DNA from: Vicia villosa
Taxonomy: Eukaryota; Streptophyta; Magnoliopsida; Fabales; Fabaceae
Length of the DNA stretch: 64,000 nt
Reading direction: 5' to 3'
Assembly: GCF_029867415.1 (NCBI RefSeq)
Contig: NC_081185.1
Location: 134,189,753 to 134,253,752, forward strand
A program made the translations under genes and the position numbers. Below the pieces are notes generated by a model. The model saw only the letters and a list, made by a program, of their open reading frames with translations. It did no database searches and had not been told where the DNA came from. Shown piece by piece: positions 26,496 to 38,184 of this stretch; the stretch's first letter is position 1; every line of letters starts with the position of its first letter.

Positions 26496-27620
26496 AGGAA
26501 CATGTCAGAAACCAACCAGCACGCATCAGACAGGGTAGAGAGACCCAGACTGCGTCGGCTAGACGCGAGCGGGGGGCTGCGCAGCTGACGTCGACCCAGG
26601 GACGGGGGCAGGGCCAGGGACGACGTGTGCGAGTTCCCGTGGACGTGGGAGAGGGTACCTCTTCATCTGGATCTAGGAGTTGGCTGGCTCGGGTATCTTC
26701 TTCCCGCCAGCGAGAGGAGGAGGAGGAGGAGGAGGAGGAGGTGGCAGTGCCATACCATGAGCCGGAGGGGGTACCGGATGTTGACCCTCCACCTGGGGAG
26801 GAGGATGAGCAGGAGGACAGCTACCCGGGAGGGCCCATTGAAACTTCCTTGCTAATATCCTACCGCTACCACGTCGCTCGGCGTATCTGGGAGGGAGAGG
26901 TATTTTTTTTTTAATTTAACTGTTTATAATTTAGACGTTTATTCGATATTTTATTAACCGTCTATTTAACATACTTTTTTATTTGTTTTTTTGTAACAAG
27001 AGAGAGCGCCGTTGAAAATGGTGAACCATACCCGAAAGATTTTCAGTCTGTTTAAACTGACTGCCGAGTGGTTTAACGACGCTGTGAGAGGTTCAGGGCT
27101 CAGTGGGCTCTGCATGACGGGGTACACCACCATTAGCCACGGCATGCAGGGGGCTTTTGTGGAGCGGTGGCACAAGGAGACGTCTTCTTTCCACTTGCCG
27201 GTTGGGGAGATGACGATCACCTTGCATGATGTGCAGTGTCTTCTCCACCTGCCGATCAGGGGGCCACTATTGACCCACTCCCGGATCCAGAGGGTCGAAG
27301 CCACTGAGTGGATGGTGCTCTATTTGGGTATGGAGCCCGAAGTTGCTGACTTTGAGTGCGCCACGACATCTGGGCCTCATATCCGGTTCATCACACTGAG
27401 CCGCTACTTCGAGCACCACCTGGTGGCGGCAGCCGAGGCTGAGGCTGAGGGTGACGAGCTATTTACACATTATCATAGTGGATGTGCTCTCCGGTGCTGG
27501 TACATGCATGTGGTAGGCGCTGCGATCTTTGTCGACAAGAGTGCGAGGTACGTCGACATGACCTACCTCCGCTACTTCATGGACTTGACCACCGTTCACC
27601 AGTGGAACTGGGGGGCAGCT
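26496..27620 (+). pseudogene. MAIN-like plant mobile domain gene, 5' part
   Basis: Exon 1 ends at 26899 (GT after GGGAGAG) and encodes an Arg/Gln-rich then Glu-rich leader. Exon 2 (about 27001-27620) encodes the PMD core: NHTRKIFSLFKLTAEWFND, FHLPVGEMTITLHDVQCLL, and MDLTTVHQWNWGAA. PMD proteins of the MAIN/MAIL1 class act in heterochromatin silencing and development in Arabidopsis; TE-borne copies have no settled role. The frame from the likely first ATG (26502) does not match the conserved downstream frame, so there is an N-terminal frame break. The frame is cut at 27620 by the retrotransposon and resumes at 43265-43270. Confidence 0.75.
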
Positions 27621-28589
27621 TGTTTACGGTGATTTCCGGTAAACAACCGCTAGTCTTCCAAACTATAATAAATATGATTTGGTTACTTGCAGGATCGACT
27701 AGATTGATCCTAGGACACATAGTCAAGAAGATTGTTATCAATGTTCATTTGAATCATATTCGTAATTTGTCCTCTTCGATGAGTATTGTTCGATTCAAGA
27801 ATCTTGGTAATTGCTTCGTTATATGTAATTATAACTTCAACAAGAAAAATAAATAACATAACATATGAAACTTAAAAATTGTTAAAACATAAAGAATCTT
27901 AAACTGCAGAAACGTTAAGGACTTTAAAAGTAAATGATCATGAAAGTAAATTCGAAAGTAAAATAAAGATACAGGAATGTAAATGACAAGAAATAAATGG
28001 AATGCAGTAACTCAGAAATGTATTCGAAAATGAAATACAATACACATGTATTAAAATGGTGGTGTCATACGTACATTTTCTCAGCGAACTCTTTCTCGTA
28101 ACACTTGATACTTGAGTAAATATGTGAGTGATTTGTACAAAATGAACACCCGGAATCCTAACATAAAGACCCCTATTTATACTAGTTTCGACCTTAACGG
28201 TCCTACACTAATCTGCTGCCACGTTTCTCATCAGAACTTCCAGCGAAGCCATCTGTATTTGGACAGTTACGATACTGCCTTCGAATTTCAAATCTTCCCG
28301 CCTGAGTCCGTCTTCGACGCGTGGCAGTGTAAAAACACTATGAAAACACGCTAAGTAGTAACACTTAAATATATACTTTATAAATTTTGTCTAAGTCCCG
28401 AAGACATATGCTTTCATTAGTCTTTCAGTGTTCACTATCTTCAACGAACTTAGAAGTCTGTATCTTCGAGGCATGACCATCAGTAGCCATTCTTTCACTT
28501 TTTAAGGGATGGCCATCAGTAACCATCTTTCCTTCGATTCTCAACTCCTTCGAAGGACAAACAATATAAAACGAAATCTTCAGCTAACA
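27621..28589 (-). repeat. 3' LTR of the Tat retrotransposon
   Basis: 969 bp, identical on reading to 42296-43264 (offset 14,675). On the minus strand it starts TGTTAGCTGAAG and ends ACCGTAAACA. It contains TATAAATAG on the minus strand, the likely core promoter. Confidence 0.95.
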
Positions 28590-28605
28590 AATTGCCCCCA
28601 ATAAA
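28590..28605 (-). other. Candidate polypurine tract
   Basis: On the minus strand TTGGGGGCAATT lies directly before the 3' LTR. It is short and only partly purine, but it is in the position needed for plus-strand priming. Confidence 0.4.
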
Positions 28606-29029
28606 TGCCTGTTTCGAGAATCAACAGAAATAGGCGTTTCTTGTCATTATAAGATTTCGTTTTTATGATCTTTGAAAGTTCCAAGACTGCTGACTAACGT
28701 CATAATCACTGATAACACTGTTTCCTAAACGTCTTGTCATTTTCAAAGATGTCTTCTCATGACTTACATTCCCACGTTTTAACCTTACTTACTGATCATT
28801 ATTCCTATATACTAGGAGTAAGGCTAACTTATTCAACCGTCGTTGGATTAAATCACCAACCGCCATGTGTCTCTCGGGTTTTACCCAAAAGATTTAAAAG
28901 GGTTTCCGTTAAACCTTTAAATATTCGACCTTGTGACTTTATACCACCTTCCATTCATCTTCTACACCGAGAAAACTAAGAATATCTTCACTCTTTCTAA
29001 AATCTTGCTCTCTTTAGCAAAACTCCTCC

Positions 29030-32000
29030 ATGGCTTCATCTTCAAATGTTCTTCAACCCGCTGTGAAGCTCCAATCAACAACACGTTCTGGGGAACGAGA
29101 GTTCGTCCCAAACCCTAATACTGAAGAAATACGCGCAATCTACGCTTCCCAGGTAATCATACCTTTTGATCTTTCTGGAAAAACTCTTGCCTTTATGGGT
29201 CCGTTACCGAGTGAAAATATCCAATCCATGAATAAGTTTTTCCCTGCTTACTATAAAACTAGACCAATAGTTAGCAAAGTTAGGATAGATGAAGACGGTC
29301 GTTCTCTTTTAGGCAAATCTACTAATGTAGAGAAAACTTCAACTGCAACCCCTTTAGCTTTAGCCAAAATTAGGTTAAACTATATGACCAATTCTGTAAA
29401 AGTGTTTAGGTCATTTCCTTTAGCCAAAGATCCTGATTTGTATTATGCTTGGCTAGAAAAGGTAGAGAAACAAAAAGGATCCTTTTGGAAATCGTTAGGG
29501 ATATACGATTTGATCCAACTGTCAAAAACAGGTTTAGAATACAACCAACCCATGTTAGTAGCAGCGGTTCATTTCTGGGATGCTTCTCACAATACCTTCC
29601 ATCTTCCCTGTGGAATGGTTACCCCCACGCTTTTTGATGTGGCTGCTATTACGGGACTTCGACCAACTGGCGAAACCTTTGATCCCAATGACATGGATAA
29701 TGACACTATAGGTTTCAACGATTCGCAAGTTACTTACACGGCATTCATCCAGAAACACCATATTACCACCGAAGCGACAGTATCTGACGAAGAGCATATT
29801 GCTTTTCTAGCATTATGGCTCTCACGGTGCGCCTTCTGCTCAAGATCTATCCAGGTTGCAAAGAGGTACCTTTGCATGGCTAATCAGTTGCATGCTGGTA
29901 GAAAACTCAACCTCAGCCAACTACTTCTAGGGTCTCTTTACGAAAACCTTAGTGAAGCTGCGAATCTTACCAAGAATTTCAAATCTGGCAGTTTACTTTA
30001 TGCTGGTCCTTTTTGGTTATTGCAACTGTGGCTCAATGCCACATTCGAAACTTATCTTCCTTTTCGAGGAGATGTCAATGAGGAAGATAGCACAATCAAA
30101 AATCGAACTATAGAAGGGACCAGGTTAGCTTACCTAACTCCAAAAGAGGAAATGGGAAAGCTTCATGAACATTTCTTGGCGTATTCAATGATGTTTGCTC
30201 GGCGTGATCAGTTCGATCCTTCCATGGCCCCATTTGTACACAGAATAATAGGTCCTGAATGGTTTACTCGAAAATTTCCACCAACATCTCAAGATCAGCA
30301 AACTGAATCCATGGAAATTTGGGAAGCCTTTCTGACTCCAAGATTATTTTCCCACCGTCTTCGACCATCAAAGGGTCAATGTATCCTCATGTGTTATCAA
30401 CCAAATTTGGTCTCGAGGCAGTTTGGGCTAACTCAAATAACACCCAAGTGCTTATATGAGAAAAGGAACCATATGTGTTTCCACACTTTGTATTTGACTG
30501 AAGAAGAATGTGAACAAAAAATCAACAAATACGTTGACGTCACCAATCTTTCTCCTATTCCTTTTGAACCTTCTTTTTACTCTACACCAGATTTCCATCA
30601 ATGGTGGACAGAGTATTATAGCTCTCAAATTTTTGATGCTGATAGCCTTGCTCAAGAACTAACCGCAGCTTTCACTGATGTGCAGGAGAACTTCAAAAAA
30701 GGTACTTCAACTCATATTAAAGAAATCCAAGCTTTTCAAAAATTCTTTGAAACTATCTATAGGCCTGATGATCTTAGTCGGACCGTTCGTGAGGCTGCAG
30801 TCGCTTTGCGCGAAAAGTTTTCCACCAAACTAAATAAATTGAAATTGCCCTCGTATGTTCGACCAGAACTACGTTATGAAGTGGCTTTCAAACTTCATCC
30901 TCCAAAATTCCCTCCACTACCAAGTGCTGATTTTGGTGTGGCTCTAAGTCCTCCTTTCCCAGACTGGTTTGTGTGTGGGAATGCTCTCAAAATTCTTCGA
31001 GAGAGTACTAAAAAACGCGCTGAACGAGTGGTCCCGACTAAGCATACCTTGGATACTTTCAAAGGACATCTTCATATAGATCTTAAACATGTCCGTGTCC
31101 TGACTCCAATACCTGAAGGTTTGAATTAAGATAATCTTTTTCGACTGACTTTTCTTTTCTTTTACTGATATACTGATTTCAGTCTCAACTACAGCTGTTG
31201 CACGAAGGAGGAAGATTAAAGAAGCTTCTGCCCCAAAAGAGTCTGAGACATCTAAAAGCGACAAACCAAACGAAAGTGATTCGATCGTCACGGATAAGAA
31301 GCCCACGGTAAATACTTATCTCATACTCTAAATCTTGTACAATTCTGTGATTGGTACTCATCTTTCTCATCTTTCACTTGCCAGAGCTCGAAACCCCCAA
31401 CGGGTTCGAAGCGTAAAGCTTCTTCGACCAATGCCTCAGATGGTGAAGACAAATCTCCTCCTCAAACTAGACAAGGACAGAAAAAGAAACACAAAGCTGT
31501 TACCCCTTCAAGAAAAGGGAAAAAGGCAAGTCCTTCAAAAGCTGCTTCTCCTGGCAATAAGGCGTCTTCTGAAGAGTCTCCTTTGAAGACTGCCAGCAAT
31601 GCTCTTGTTTTGGAAAGTCATAACTCAAGCCCAGACAATAATCCACCCAAGGTATCTTGCGTTTGTCTTACATATTATCTTGTAATTTTAACTAACTAAT
31701 TGCACTGGCATTTTACCTTGTTATTGCAGGATGATGCTGGCACTGCTACTTCTGGTTTCAAAGACCCTGGCCTCACCATTGATGTTGATAAACTTTATGG
31801 TAATTGTTAAATTTCAACTTTCGTCAATTAAAACTTTCGAAGGCTTAACCTCACGATTAACTTGGCTTCGTTCGAAACAGATACTTCTCAAGCTAGAACC
31901 CATGTTCTCTCACCAGTCTTCGAAGACGTTAGGCCAATTGCCACTATATTGCCTAATGAGCCAATCGAAGAAAGCCAATCTACTGACGAATCCCCACCTA

Positions 32001-32959
32001 CTCATCAAGGCAAAGATTTGGAAGAGGATCATCCATTCTCCGGCAGCGACAATGTGAACCAGCAATCACATGGCAACGAAGATTCTGCATCGGAGAAAGA
32101 TGCCATGGAGGAGATTTCTCAACCAGAAAAACCAATTTCTCAAGGAACTTCGACTCCCGATGTAAAAACTATTCCTGAGACAACTTCGACGCCTGCTCCT
32201 ACGAAGCCTACTCCTTCGGAGCTTGAACAACTTAAACAAACTGATCCTCTTGGGTTCCTAAGGGCTATCATGAATGTGAATACTTCTTCACTTTCGGAGC
32301 CTGATGTCTCTCCAGCTGTAACTGCAGATTCTAGTGACAAGGAAGATACTCCTAATCTTCTTCGACAGATAAAAGAGAGATTCTTTGGGGTCAATCTTGT
32401 AGATGTTCTCAACCGGGACCCTGTTAAAAGCTACAACTTAAATCAACTTTTAAAGAAAGTAGATTTGCTTCAAGTTTCCCCAGAAGTCTCAGAGATGATT
32501 GTTCTGCTAGGCTCTCTCCTTGAACAACTCCAAGCTGACATTCTTCGAAAGCAAAACGTCGAGAAAGAATTATCTGAGATAGTGGCCTCTCATGACTCTT
32601 CATGGAATTCTGCTGTGGAAGCCACAAAACAAGGTGAAGCCCTCAAGCTTAAACATTCGGCGAATCAAAAAGCCATTGATGAATATGAGAAGAAAATCAG
32701 CTCCTGGAAACAAGAAATAAAAATGCTCGAGGGCAAGATAAAGGAAGCTGAAAGTAGCCAAGCAGCCCTCCAAGAATCTAACCAACAAGATTTGCTCGAA
32801 GTGGTGCAGTCAGGAATCAAACATTTCGAGACTGCACAGAAGTTAGTGCCAGAGATCGAAAAGTTGAAGAAACAAAGGGCACTAATTGAACTTCGAATGT
32901 CCTCATGGGAAACTCAATATCTGAAGATCAAAAGGGATCTCCCTGAGGACTTTAGCTAG
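29030..32959 (+). CDS. Antisense five-exon plant mobile domain / coiled-coil gene in the retrotransposon
   Basis: This gene runs opposite to gag-pol. Exons read by eye: 29030-31118, 31183-31307, 31385-31651, 31730-31799, 31881-32959, all GT-AG with phases that fit, giving about 1,209 residues with no stop. Exon 1 (696 residues) carries a plant mobile domain: FWDASHNTFHLPCGMVTPTL and DVAAITGLRPTGE are its clearest motifs. Exons 2-4 encode a Lys/Ser/Pro-rich low-complexity linker with basic KRK/KKKHK patches that may serve nuclear import. Exon 5 ends in a long coiled coil (ELSEIVASHD, DEYEKKISSWKQEIKMLEGK). Antisense PMD genes are known in Tat-lineage elements; their function is unknown. A shorter single-exon product ending at 31129 is possible. 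Confidence 0.8.
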
Positions 32960-33395
32960 ATGTCTTCAATCTTGTTTCATTTGTTGGATTTTTATTTTGT
33001 AATCGAGACATATAATATTTGTACGCCTGACTCCCATTTCTATCTATAATATTTGCTTGCATTAATTTTAACAAATCTTTCAATTTTCTGCCAAATATAT
33101 CTTTAGATTTCCTACAGTGCTTTTATTAAATACAACATGTAGAACCTGAACATCCTTCGCAGCACTCTTGCCTCTAGACTTGACGTTTCCACTTCTTCTA
33201 GCCATAATCATTATTAAAAGTGACGTCATTTTCTCCAAAACGTCGGTTTTTAAGACGTGCGTGCATCAGTTTAATGATTACTTCTCAACTTCCAAGGGCG
33301 GGAAACGGCGGAGGCCATAACTTCTTACTTTGAAAAACGAACCGCAGTCTAATCACTCATTAAAAATGTAAAACCAACCTTCAGTATTCTCCTTC

Positions 33396-33403
33396 TATAT
33401 AAA
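33396..33403 (+). promoter_or_regulatory. TATA box of the second antisense gene
   Basis: TATATAAA about 110 bp upstream of the ATG at 33513, inside the retrotransposon and on the strand opposite to gag-pol. It suggests that the antisense gene has its own promoter. Confidence 0.6.
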
Positions 33404-33512
33404 GGGTTCCATATCACTTTTATTTCTTCATTCAAGTATTTCTTCCCCAAACCAAAACACAGAAAAAAGAGAAAACACAACTCTTTCCTCTCAAACACCA
33501 TTTTTCCCTGAA

Positions 33513-34247
33513 ATGGCTGGAATTCTCTCCTTTAACGATCTCAAAGCTCTCATCAAGGGTGAGTTCAGACTTGATGAGGATGAACTCGTTCGTCATTTCA
33601 TTAACATTGAAAATCTCTTTGCTAATCAGGAACTGAACTTCTACTTTGAGGAAGTCCTGGAGGGTGCCATCTACCCTAATATGGTGGCAGAGTTTTGGAT
33701 GAATGCGTCTTTACGCATGGACCCTGAAGGTAGAGCCACCATTGATTCATCCGTTCGACATGCTCACCTTAGCATTACCCCCACCACTATTGCCAATCTC
33801 ATAAGATGCAATAACTCCGGAGCAACTTTTGATGATAATGTTTTCAGCATGACTACTCATATCATGTTGAGAACACTCATGGATAGTGATCGCTACAGCG
33901 CACAAACCATCAGGATTTGGCACCAAATGCTCGTAGGCAACTTTCAACCTCGGGTGATTGATGAGAATAACATCATGGTTGAAGATCTGGAGTTTATTCT
34001 CTGTGGTATTCGGGGAAGAAAGATTAACATACCTTTGATGATCTTCAAAGGTCTTGTCAAAGCTGTTGCTATCGGCGTGGACCGTCGAGAAAGTGTAACT
34101 TGTCTTCCATACGGGAGACTCCTTAGTTACATTTTTCTCAAGAAAGGCGTAGTGAGAAGAATGCGTGATTCTGGGGCTAGGGACATGTTCGAAGCTGAAC
34201 CTGTTCCTGTGCTATCTCTGGAAGGTCTAGACGCCAGAATTAACTAG
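33513..34247 (+). CDS. Second antisense gene of the retrotransposon (plant transposon-protein-like)
   Basis: A 244-residue single-exon frame beginning MAGILSFNDLKALIKGEF and ending GLDARIN. It lacks signal peptide, membrane segments or known catalytic motifs. Segments such as YPNMVAEFWMNAS, HLSITPTTIANLI and LMIFKGLVKAVA resemble the family of putative plant transposon proteins found in retroelement ORFs; this is recognition by eye. It has an upstream TATA box and a 5' leader of about 80-110 bp. It converges on the integrase gene, whose stop codon lies only about 240 bp away. Function unknown. Confidence 0.65.
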   Translation: MAGILSFNDLKALIKGEFRLDEDELVRHFINIENLFANQELNFYFEEVLEGAIYPNMVAEFWMNASLRMDPEGRATIDSSVRHAHLSITPTTIANLIRCNNSGATFDDNVFSMTTHIMLRTLMDSDRYSAQTIRIWHQMLVGNFQPRVIDENNIMVEDLEFILCGIRGRKINIPLMIFKGLVKAVAIGVDRRESVTCLPYGRLLSYIFLKKGVVRRMRDSGARDMFEAEPVPVLSLEGLDARIN

Positions 34248-34483
34248 CGAGTCTAGGTTTAATCTTTTTATATGTCTATGCCTTCCTCTCTTTTGTAATC
34301 TCAGATCCTATTTCTGGATCTTTTTGTAATGAAATGTATTTCCATGCTTGCAATGAAAAGAATATTTTGGTGTTTTGATTTTTCTTTCCATAATTCTTTC
34401 TGATTCTAAAGCCATTTTGATCAATGTGAAGTATATTTTGACACATGCCTGACCATTTTGGCTTTTCGTAGTACTTTGAGTGT

Positions 34484-36631
34484 CTACGTCTTTGCAATCT
34501 TTACTTCATGCATGCTAGGTTTATATCTCTTCAAGTATTTCCCGTTCACTCTTAAGATCCTGCGATCTTCTGCTAACTCTTCTATTTCGTAGGCATTGTT
34601 CGAGAATACTTTTAAGATTCGAAAGGGTCCTTCCCAATGTGGGGACCATTTACCAAGTGCCTGATTCTTTCGATCTATAGGTAGAATAACTTTCCAAACT
34701 AGATCATTATTAACAAAAGTTTTACCTTTCACCTTTTTGTTATATGCTCTGGACACTCTTTCCTTTTGCCTCTTTATCATTTCCAATGCTCGAAGCCTGT
34801 CTTCGTCCAAATCTACTAACTCGTTCATCATTAATTCCCAGTATACGTTGGGAGGAATGTCTGCTTGCCTTTGTATTCTTACTGATTGCAAACATATCTC
34901 AATTGGAAGTACTGCGTCATGTCCAAACGTTAACTGAAAAGGAGTTGTATTTGTGGCTTCTTTTGGAGATGTTCGACAAGCCCAAAGTGCCTGATCTAAA
35001 GTCTTATGCCAATTCTTGGGTTTCTTTCCTACATGTTTCTTAATAAGGCCAATTATTACTTTATTTGCTGCTTCAACCTGGCCATTTGCTTGAGCATAAT
35101 AAGGTGTAGAAGTAAATAACTTGAAACCTATTTCTCTGGCAAAGTCTTGCATTTTTCGTCCAGTAAAGACTGATCCCTGATCCGTTGTTATGCTTTCTGG
35201 GATTCCAAACCTATATATAATATGTTTTTGAATAAACTCAATCACAACCTCTTGATCCACATTTGCCAGCGGTATTGCTTCGACCCATTTTGTGAAATAG
35301 TCTATTCCCACCAAAATGTATCTTTGACCTTTAGAGGACTTGGGGTGAATTTCTCCAATCAAATCTAGTGCCCATCCCCTAAAAGGCCATGGTTTTACTA
35401 TCGTACTTAGTTCGTTTGCTGGGGCGTGTTGGATACCTGCGTGTTCTTGGCATTCTTGGCACCCTTTTGCAAATTCTATGCAATCTTTTAACATCGAAGG
35501 CCAATACATCCCATATCGAAACAAAAGCCATTTCATTTTGTGCCCTGCTTGATGTGCACCACATGCCCCACTATGTACGTTCGACAGAGCCAAGTATGCT
35601 TCTGCTTCTCCCAAGCATTTTAACAATACCCCTTCAGGAGTTTTCTTGAACAATTCATTTCCCATCAGATAATATGACAGGGCTCTATACTTGATTTTTC
35701 TGTCTGTATCCGTCGAAGGATTTTTTAGATAGTTAATAATTGGACTCCTCCAATCTGTGTCTGTTAATGAATCTATATTCAGTACCTCGAATTGTTCTTT
35801 GTTGGCATAACCCAATCGTGAGTTCTCCAGATCACTTGGCGAAAGTTTAGTAAACATTGCTCTTCCTCTTACTTCAATCAATTCTTCCAACTTTTCTTTT
35901 GATACTTTATATCCTGAGGCTAATTGTGCCAAGTCGTTTGCTTCCTGGTTATTCACTCTTGATACGTGTTTTAATTCCACATATTCAAATTTCTTGAGTA
36001 GCCTATTTGCAATAACAAAATACATGATCAAATTCTCTTTGATACACTTGTACTCTTTTGTCAATTGCTTGATGACCAATTCGGAGTCTCCTTTAATTTC
36101 GACTCTGGTTGCCCCCAATTCTAACAAAGCCTCAAGTCCAGCAATCAATGCTTCATATTCAGCTTCATTATTGGAGCATAATGGACCTTCAATTTTATAC
36201 TTGAGCTTTGTTGGAATTCCATCAGGAGAAATTATCAATATTCCAACACCAGTACCCTCTCTATGTGTTGAACCATCGAAATATAACTTCCAAGGTTTCA
36301 AATCCACATAATGCTGATGATTCTCAACCACCGCATGGTCAACAATGAAATCTGACACAATTTGACCTTTCATTGCCTTGAGAGGCTGAAATATTAATGA
36401 ATATTCAGTAAGGGCTAAAGCCCACTTGCCAATCCGACTGTGTAGTATTGGCTTAGATAACATGTGTTTAATAACATCACAATGAGATGAAACGTAGACG
36501 TCAACTGGCTTTATATAATACTTAAGTTTGATACAAGAGAAATACAAACAAAGGCAGAGTTTTTCTATATCAGTATATCTAGTCTCTGCATCATTGAGTA
36601 CTCTACATGGCTCTTTCGATGCCGTTCTCAT
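34484..36631 (-). CDS. Retrotransposon pol: RNase H, archaeal-type RNase H, integrase
   Basis: 715-residue frame. Its first ~100 residues are the C-terminal part of the normal RNase H ([25 protein letters not shown]). Residues ~112-240 form a second, archaeal-type RNase H with [23 protein letters not shown] and [11 protein letters not shown] supplying the acidic residues. An integrase follows with an HHCC finger (ending CQECQEH), the DDE core ([26 protein letters not shown]) and a C-terminal GPFRILKV module; no chromodomain is seen. The first ATG is internal to the ancestral frame: the link to RT is lost through short deletions around 36610-36665, so this part cannot be translated as one pol with RT. 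Confidence 0.9.
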   Translation of the reverse strand: MRTASKEPCRVLNDAETRYTDIEKLCLCLYFSCIKLKYYIKPVDVYVSSHCDVIKHMLSKPILHSRIGKWALALTEYSLIFQPLKAMKGQIVSDFIVDHAVVENHQHYVDLKPWKLYFDGSTHREGTGVGILIISPDGIPTKLKYKIEGPLCSNNEAEYEALIAGLEALLELGATRVEIKGDSELVIKQLTKEYKCIKENLIMYFVIANRLLKKFEYVELKHVSRVNNQEANDLAQLASGYKVSKEKLEELIEVRGRAMFTKLSPSDLENSRLGYANKEQFEVLNIDSLTDTDWRSPIINYLKNPSTDTDRKIKYRALSYYLMGNELFKKTPEGVLLKCLGEAEAYLALSNVHSGACGAHQAGHKMKWLLFRYGMYWPSMLKDCIEFAKGCQECQEHAGIQHAPANELSTIVKPWPFRGWALDLIGEIHPKSSKGQRYILVGIDYFTKWVEAIPLANVDQEVVIEFIQKHIIYRFGIPESITTDQGSVFTGRKMQDFAREIGFKLFTSTPYYAQANGQVEAANKVIIGLIKKHVGKKPKNWHKTLDQALWACRTSPKEATNTTPFQLTFGHDAVLPIEICLQSVRIQRQADIPPNVYWELMMNELVDLDEDRLRALEMIKRQKERVSRAYNKKVKGKTFVNNDLVWKVILPIDRKNQALGKWSPHWEGPFRILKVFSNNAYEIEELAEDRRILRVNGKYLKRYKPSMHEVKIAKT

Positions 36632-36660
36632 CTTCTTGGGCTAACATGCTGCCTATTGTT

Positions 36661-38184
36661 TTATCTGATGCTAATATACAGGCGCATGTGCTTCTTCCCA
36701 TTCGGGGGAATGAGAATTGGTGGACACGTCAAGTATTGCTTTATTTGATCGAAAGCTTCTTGATGTTCTGCACTCCATTCGAACTTTCCTTGCTTAAGCC
36801 GTAATAGGGGCGAGAAAGCTTGGGTGCATCCACTTAAGTTAGAGATAAATCTTCTCAAGAAATTTATCTTACCCAATAAAGACTGCAATTCTTTCTTCGT
36901 GGATGGAGACTTGGTTTCCATAATGGCTTTTGTCTTGTTTTGGTTGATTTCTATCCCTTTTTTGTGGACTACGAAACCCAAGAAATCACCTGCCTGCACA
37001 AAGAAAGCACATTTAAGGGGATTCATCTTCAAGCCATATTTCCTCATTCTTTCGAATGATTGGCTTAGATGATCGAGATGACTCATACCCGAGGTAGATT
37101 TTACCACGATGTCATCTATATACACTTGCATGAATGTTTCTATAAAGTCATGAAATATAGAATTCATTGCTCTTTGATAAGTTGCCCCAGCGTTTTTCAG
37201 ACCAAAAGGCATCACAATCCATTCGTAAGTGCCTATTGCTCCTGGGCAACGAAATGCTGTCTTGGATACATCATCTTCTGCTATAAAAATTTGATTGTAT
37301 CTTGAATATCCATCTAACATGCTCAAATACTCAAAACCTGCGGCTGAGTCTACTAGCATTTCTGCTACAGGCATAGCATACTCATCTTTAGGAGTAGCTG
37401 CATTAAGGTCACGAAAGTCTATGCATACTCTTAATGAGCCATTCTTTTTAATTACAGGTACTATATTAGCAATCCACTCGACATACCTTGTAGTTCGGAT
37501 AAATTTGCAACGCAAGAGTCTTTCGACTTCTGTCTTAATCTTCGAGTGAATCTCTGGCGCGAACCTTCTGGGAGTTTGCTTTATTGGCTTCTTCCCTTCT
37601 TTTATTGGTAATTTCAATTCGACTAAGTCTCTTCCGAGACCAGGCATCTCATCATAATCCCAAGCAAAACAATCTCTGTTGTCTTTCAACATTTTGATGA
37701 TCGTTGCTTTCAACTCAGGCTCTAGTTTCGCGCTGATGTATGTTATTCTCTTTTGATCATTGTCTCTAAGATTTACTTCTTCAAGAGGATCTTGGGCCAA
37801 CATCTTTATGTTCGACGCCATTGGGTCTTTCTCGAATCCCAAAGGTTCTTCGTCGTATATTGCATCTAACCTCTGACTTGGTTCTTCTCTTATGATCTCT
37901 TCAACTGGAGCCGTGTCTTCAGGGAATTCGAAACTCGTACGTATCTCCAATTCTGTTGTTCCTTCCTTGATTGGAACTGTATCTATCTTTGTACTTGATA
38001 GTTCGGCTTCGAGAGCCGCCTTTCTTTTGTTCTCGGCCACATAGGCCGAAATCTTTTCGAAGAACACAGACTCAGACATTATTACCGTCATCATCCCAGC
38101 CTGTTGGCCGTACTGTCTGATAATTCTCCAATGGTGCTGTATCTGGTGGTCCATCCATGATCTCTCTATCCCATTGGAATCCAT
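36661..38184 (-). CDS. Retrotransposon reverse transcriptase
   Basis: 507-residue frame. After an acidic N-terminal linker come RT motifs: RRFAPEIHSKI, NGSLRVCIDFRDLN, MLDGYSRYNQI, MPFGLKNAGATYQRAM, the catalytic VYIDDIVVKS and LGKINFLRRFI. It overlaps the 3' end of gag-pro (38072) by about 110 bp in another frame, so a frameshift or separate start would be needed to express it. It stops at 36661, shortly before the expected RNase H start, because of a small deletion. Confidence 0.9.
   Translation of the reverse strand: MDSNGIERSWMDHQIQHHWRIIRQYGQQAGMMTVIMSESVFFEKISAYVAENKRKAALEAELSSTKIDTVPIKEGTTELEIRTSFEFPEDTAPVEEIIREEPSQRLDAIYDEEPLGFEKDPMASNIKMLAQDPLEEVNLRDNDQKRITYISAKLEPELKATIIKMLKDNRDCFAWDYDEMPGLGRDLVELKLPIKEGKKPIKQTPRRFAPEIHSKIKTEVERLLRCKFIRTTRYVEWIANIVPVIKKNGSLRVCIDFRDLNAATPKDEYAMPVAEMLVDSAAGFEYLSMLDGYSRYNQIFIAEDDVSKTAFRCPGAIGTYEWIVMPFGLKNAGATYQRAMNSIFHDFIETFMQVYIDDIVVKSTSGMSHLDHLSQSFERMRKYGLKMNPLKCAFFVQAGDFLGFVVHKKGIEINQNKTKAIMETKSPSTKKELQSLLGKINFLRRFISNLSGCTQAFSPLLRLKQGKFEWSAEHQEAFDQIKQYLTCPPILIPPNGKKHMRLYISIR

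Noticed and set aside
27621..28354. Small frames within the LTRs, such as the 80-residue frame at 28112 repeated at 42787
   Set aside because: Present identically in both LTRs, short, and with no recognisable domain; parsimoniously non-coding LTR sequence.
29030..34247. The antisense genes as an independent host locus rather than part of the retrotransposon
   Set aside because: They lie between the 3' LTR and integrase of an element with an intact target duplication, and antisense PMD genes are known in the Tat lineage.
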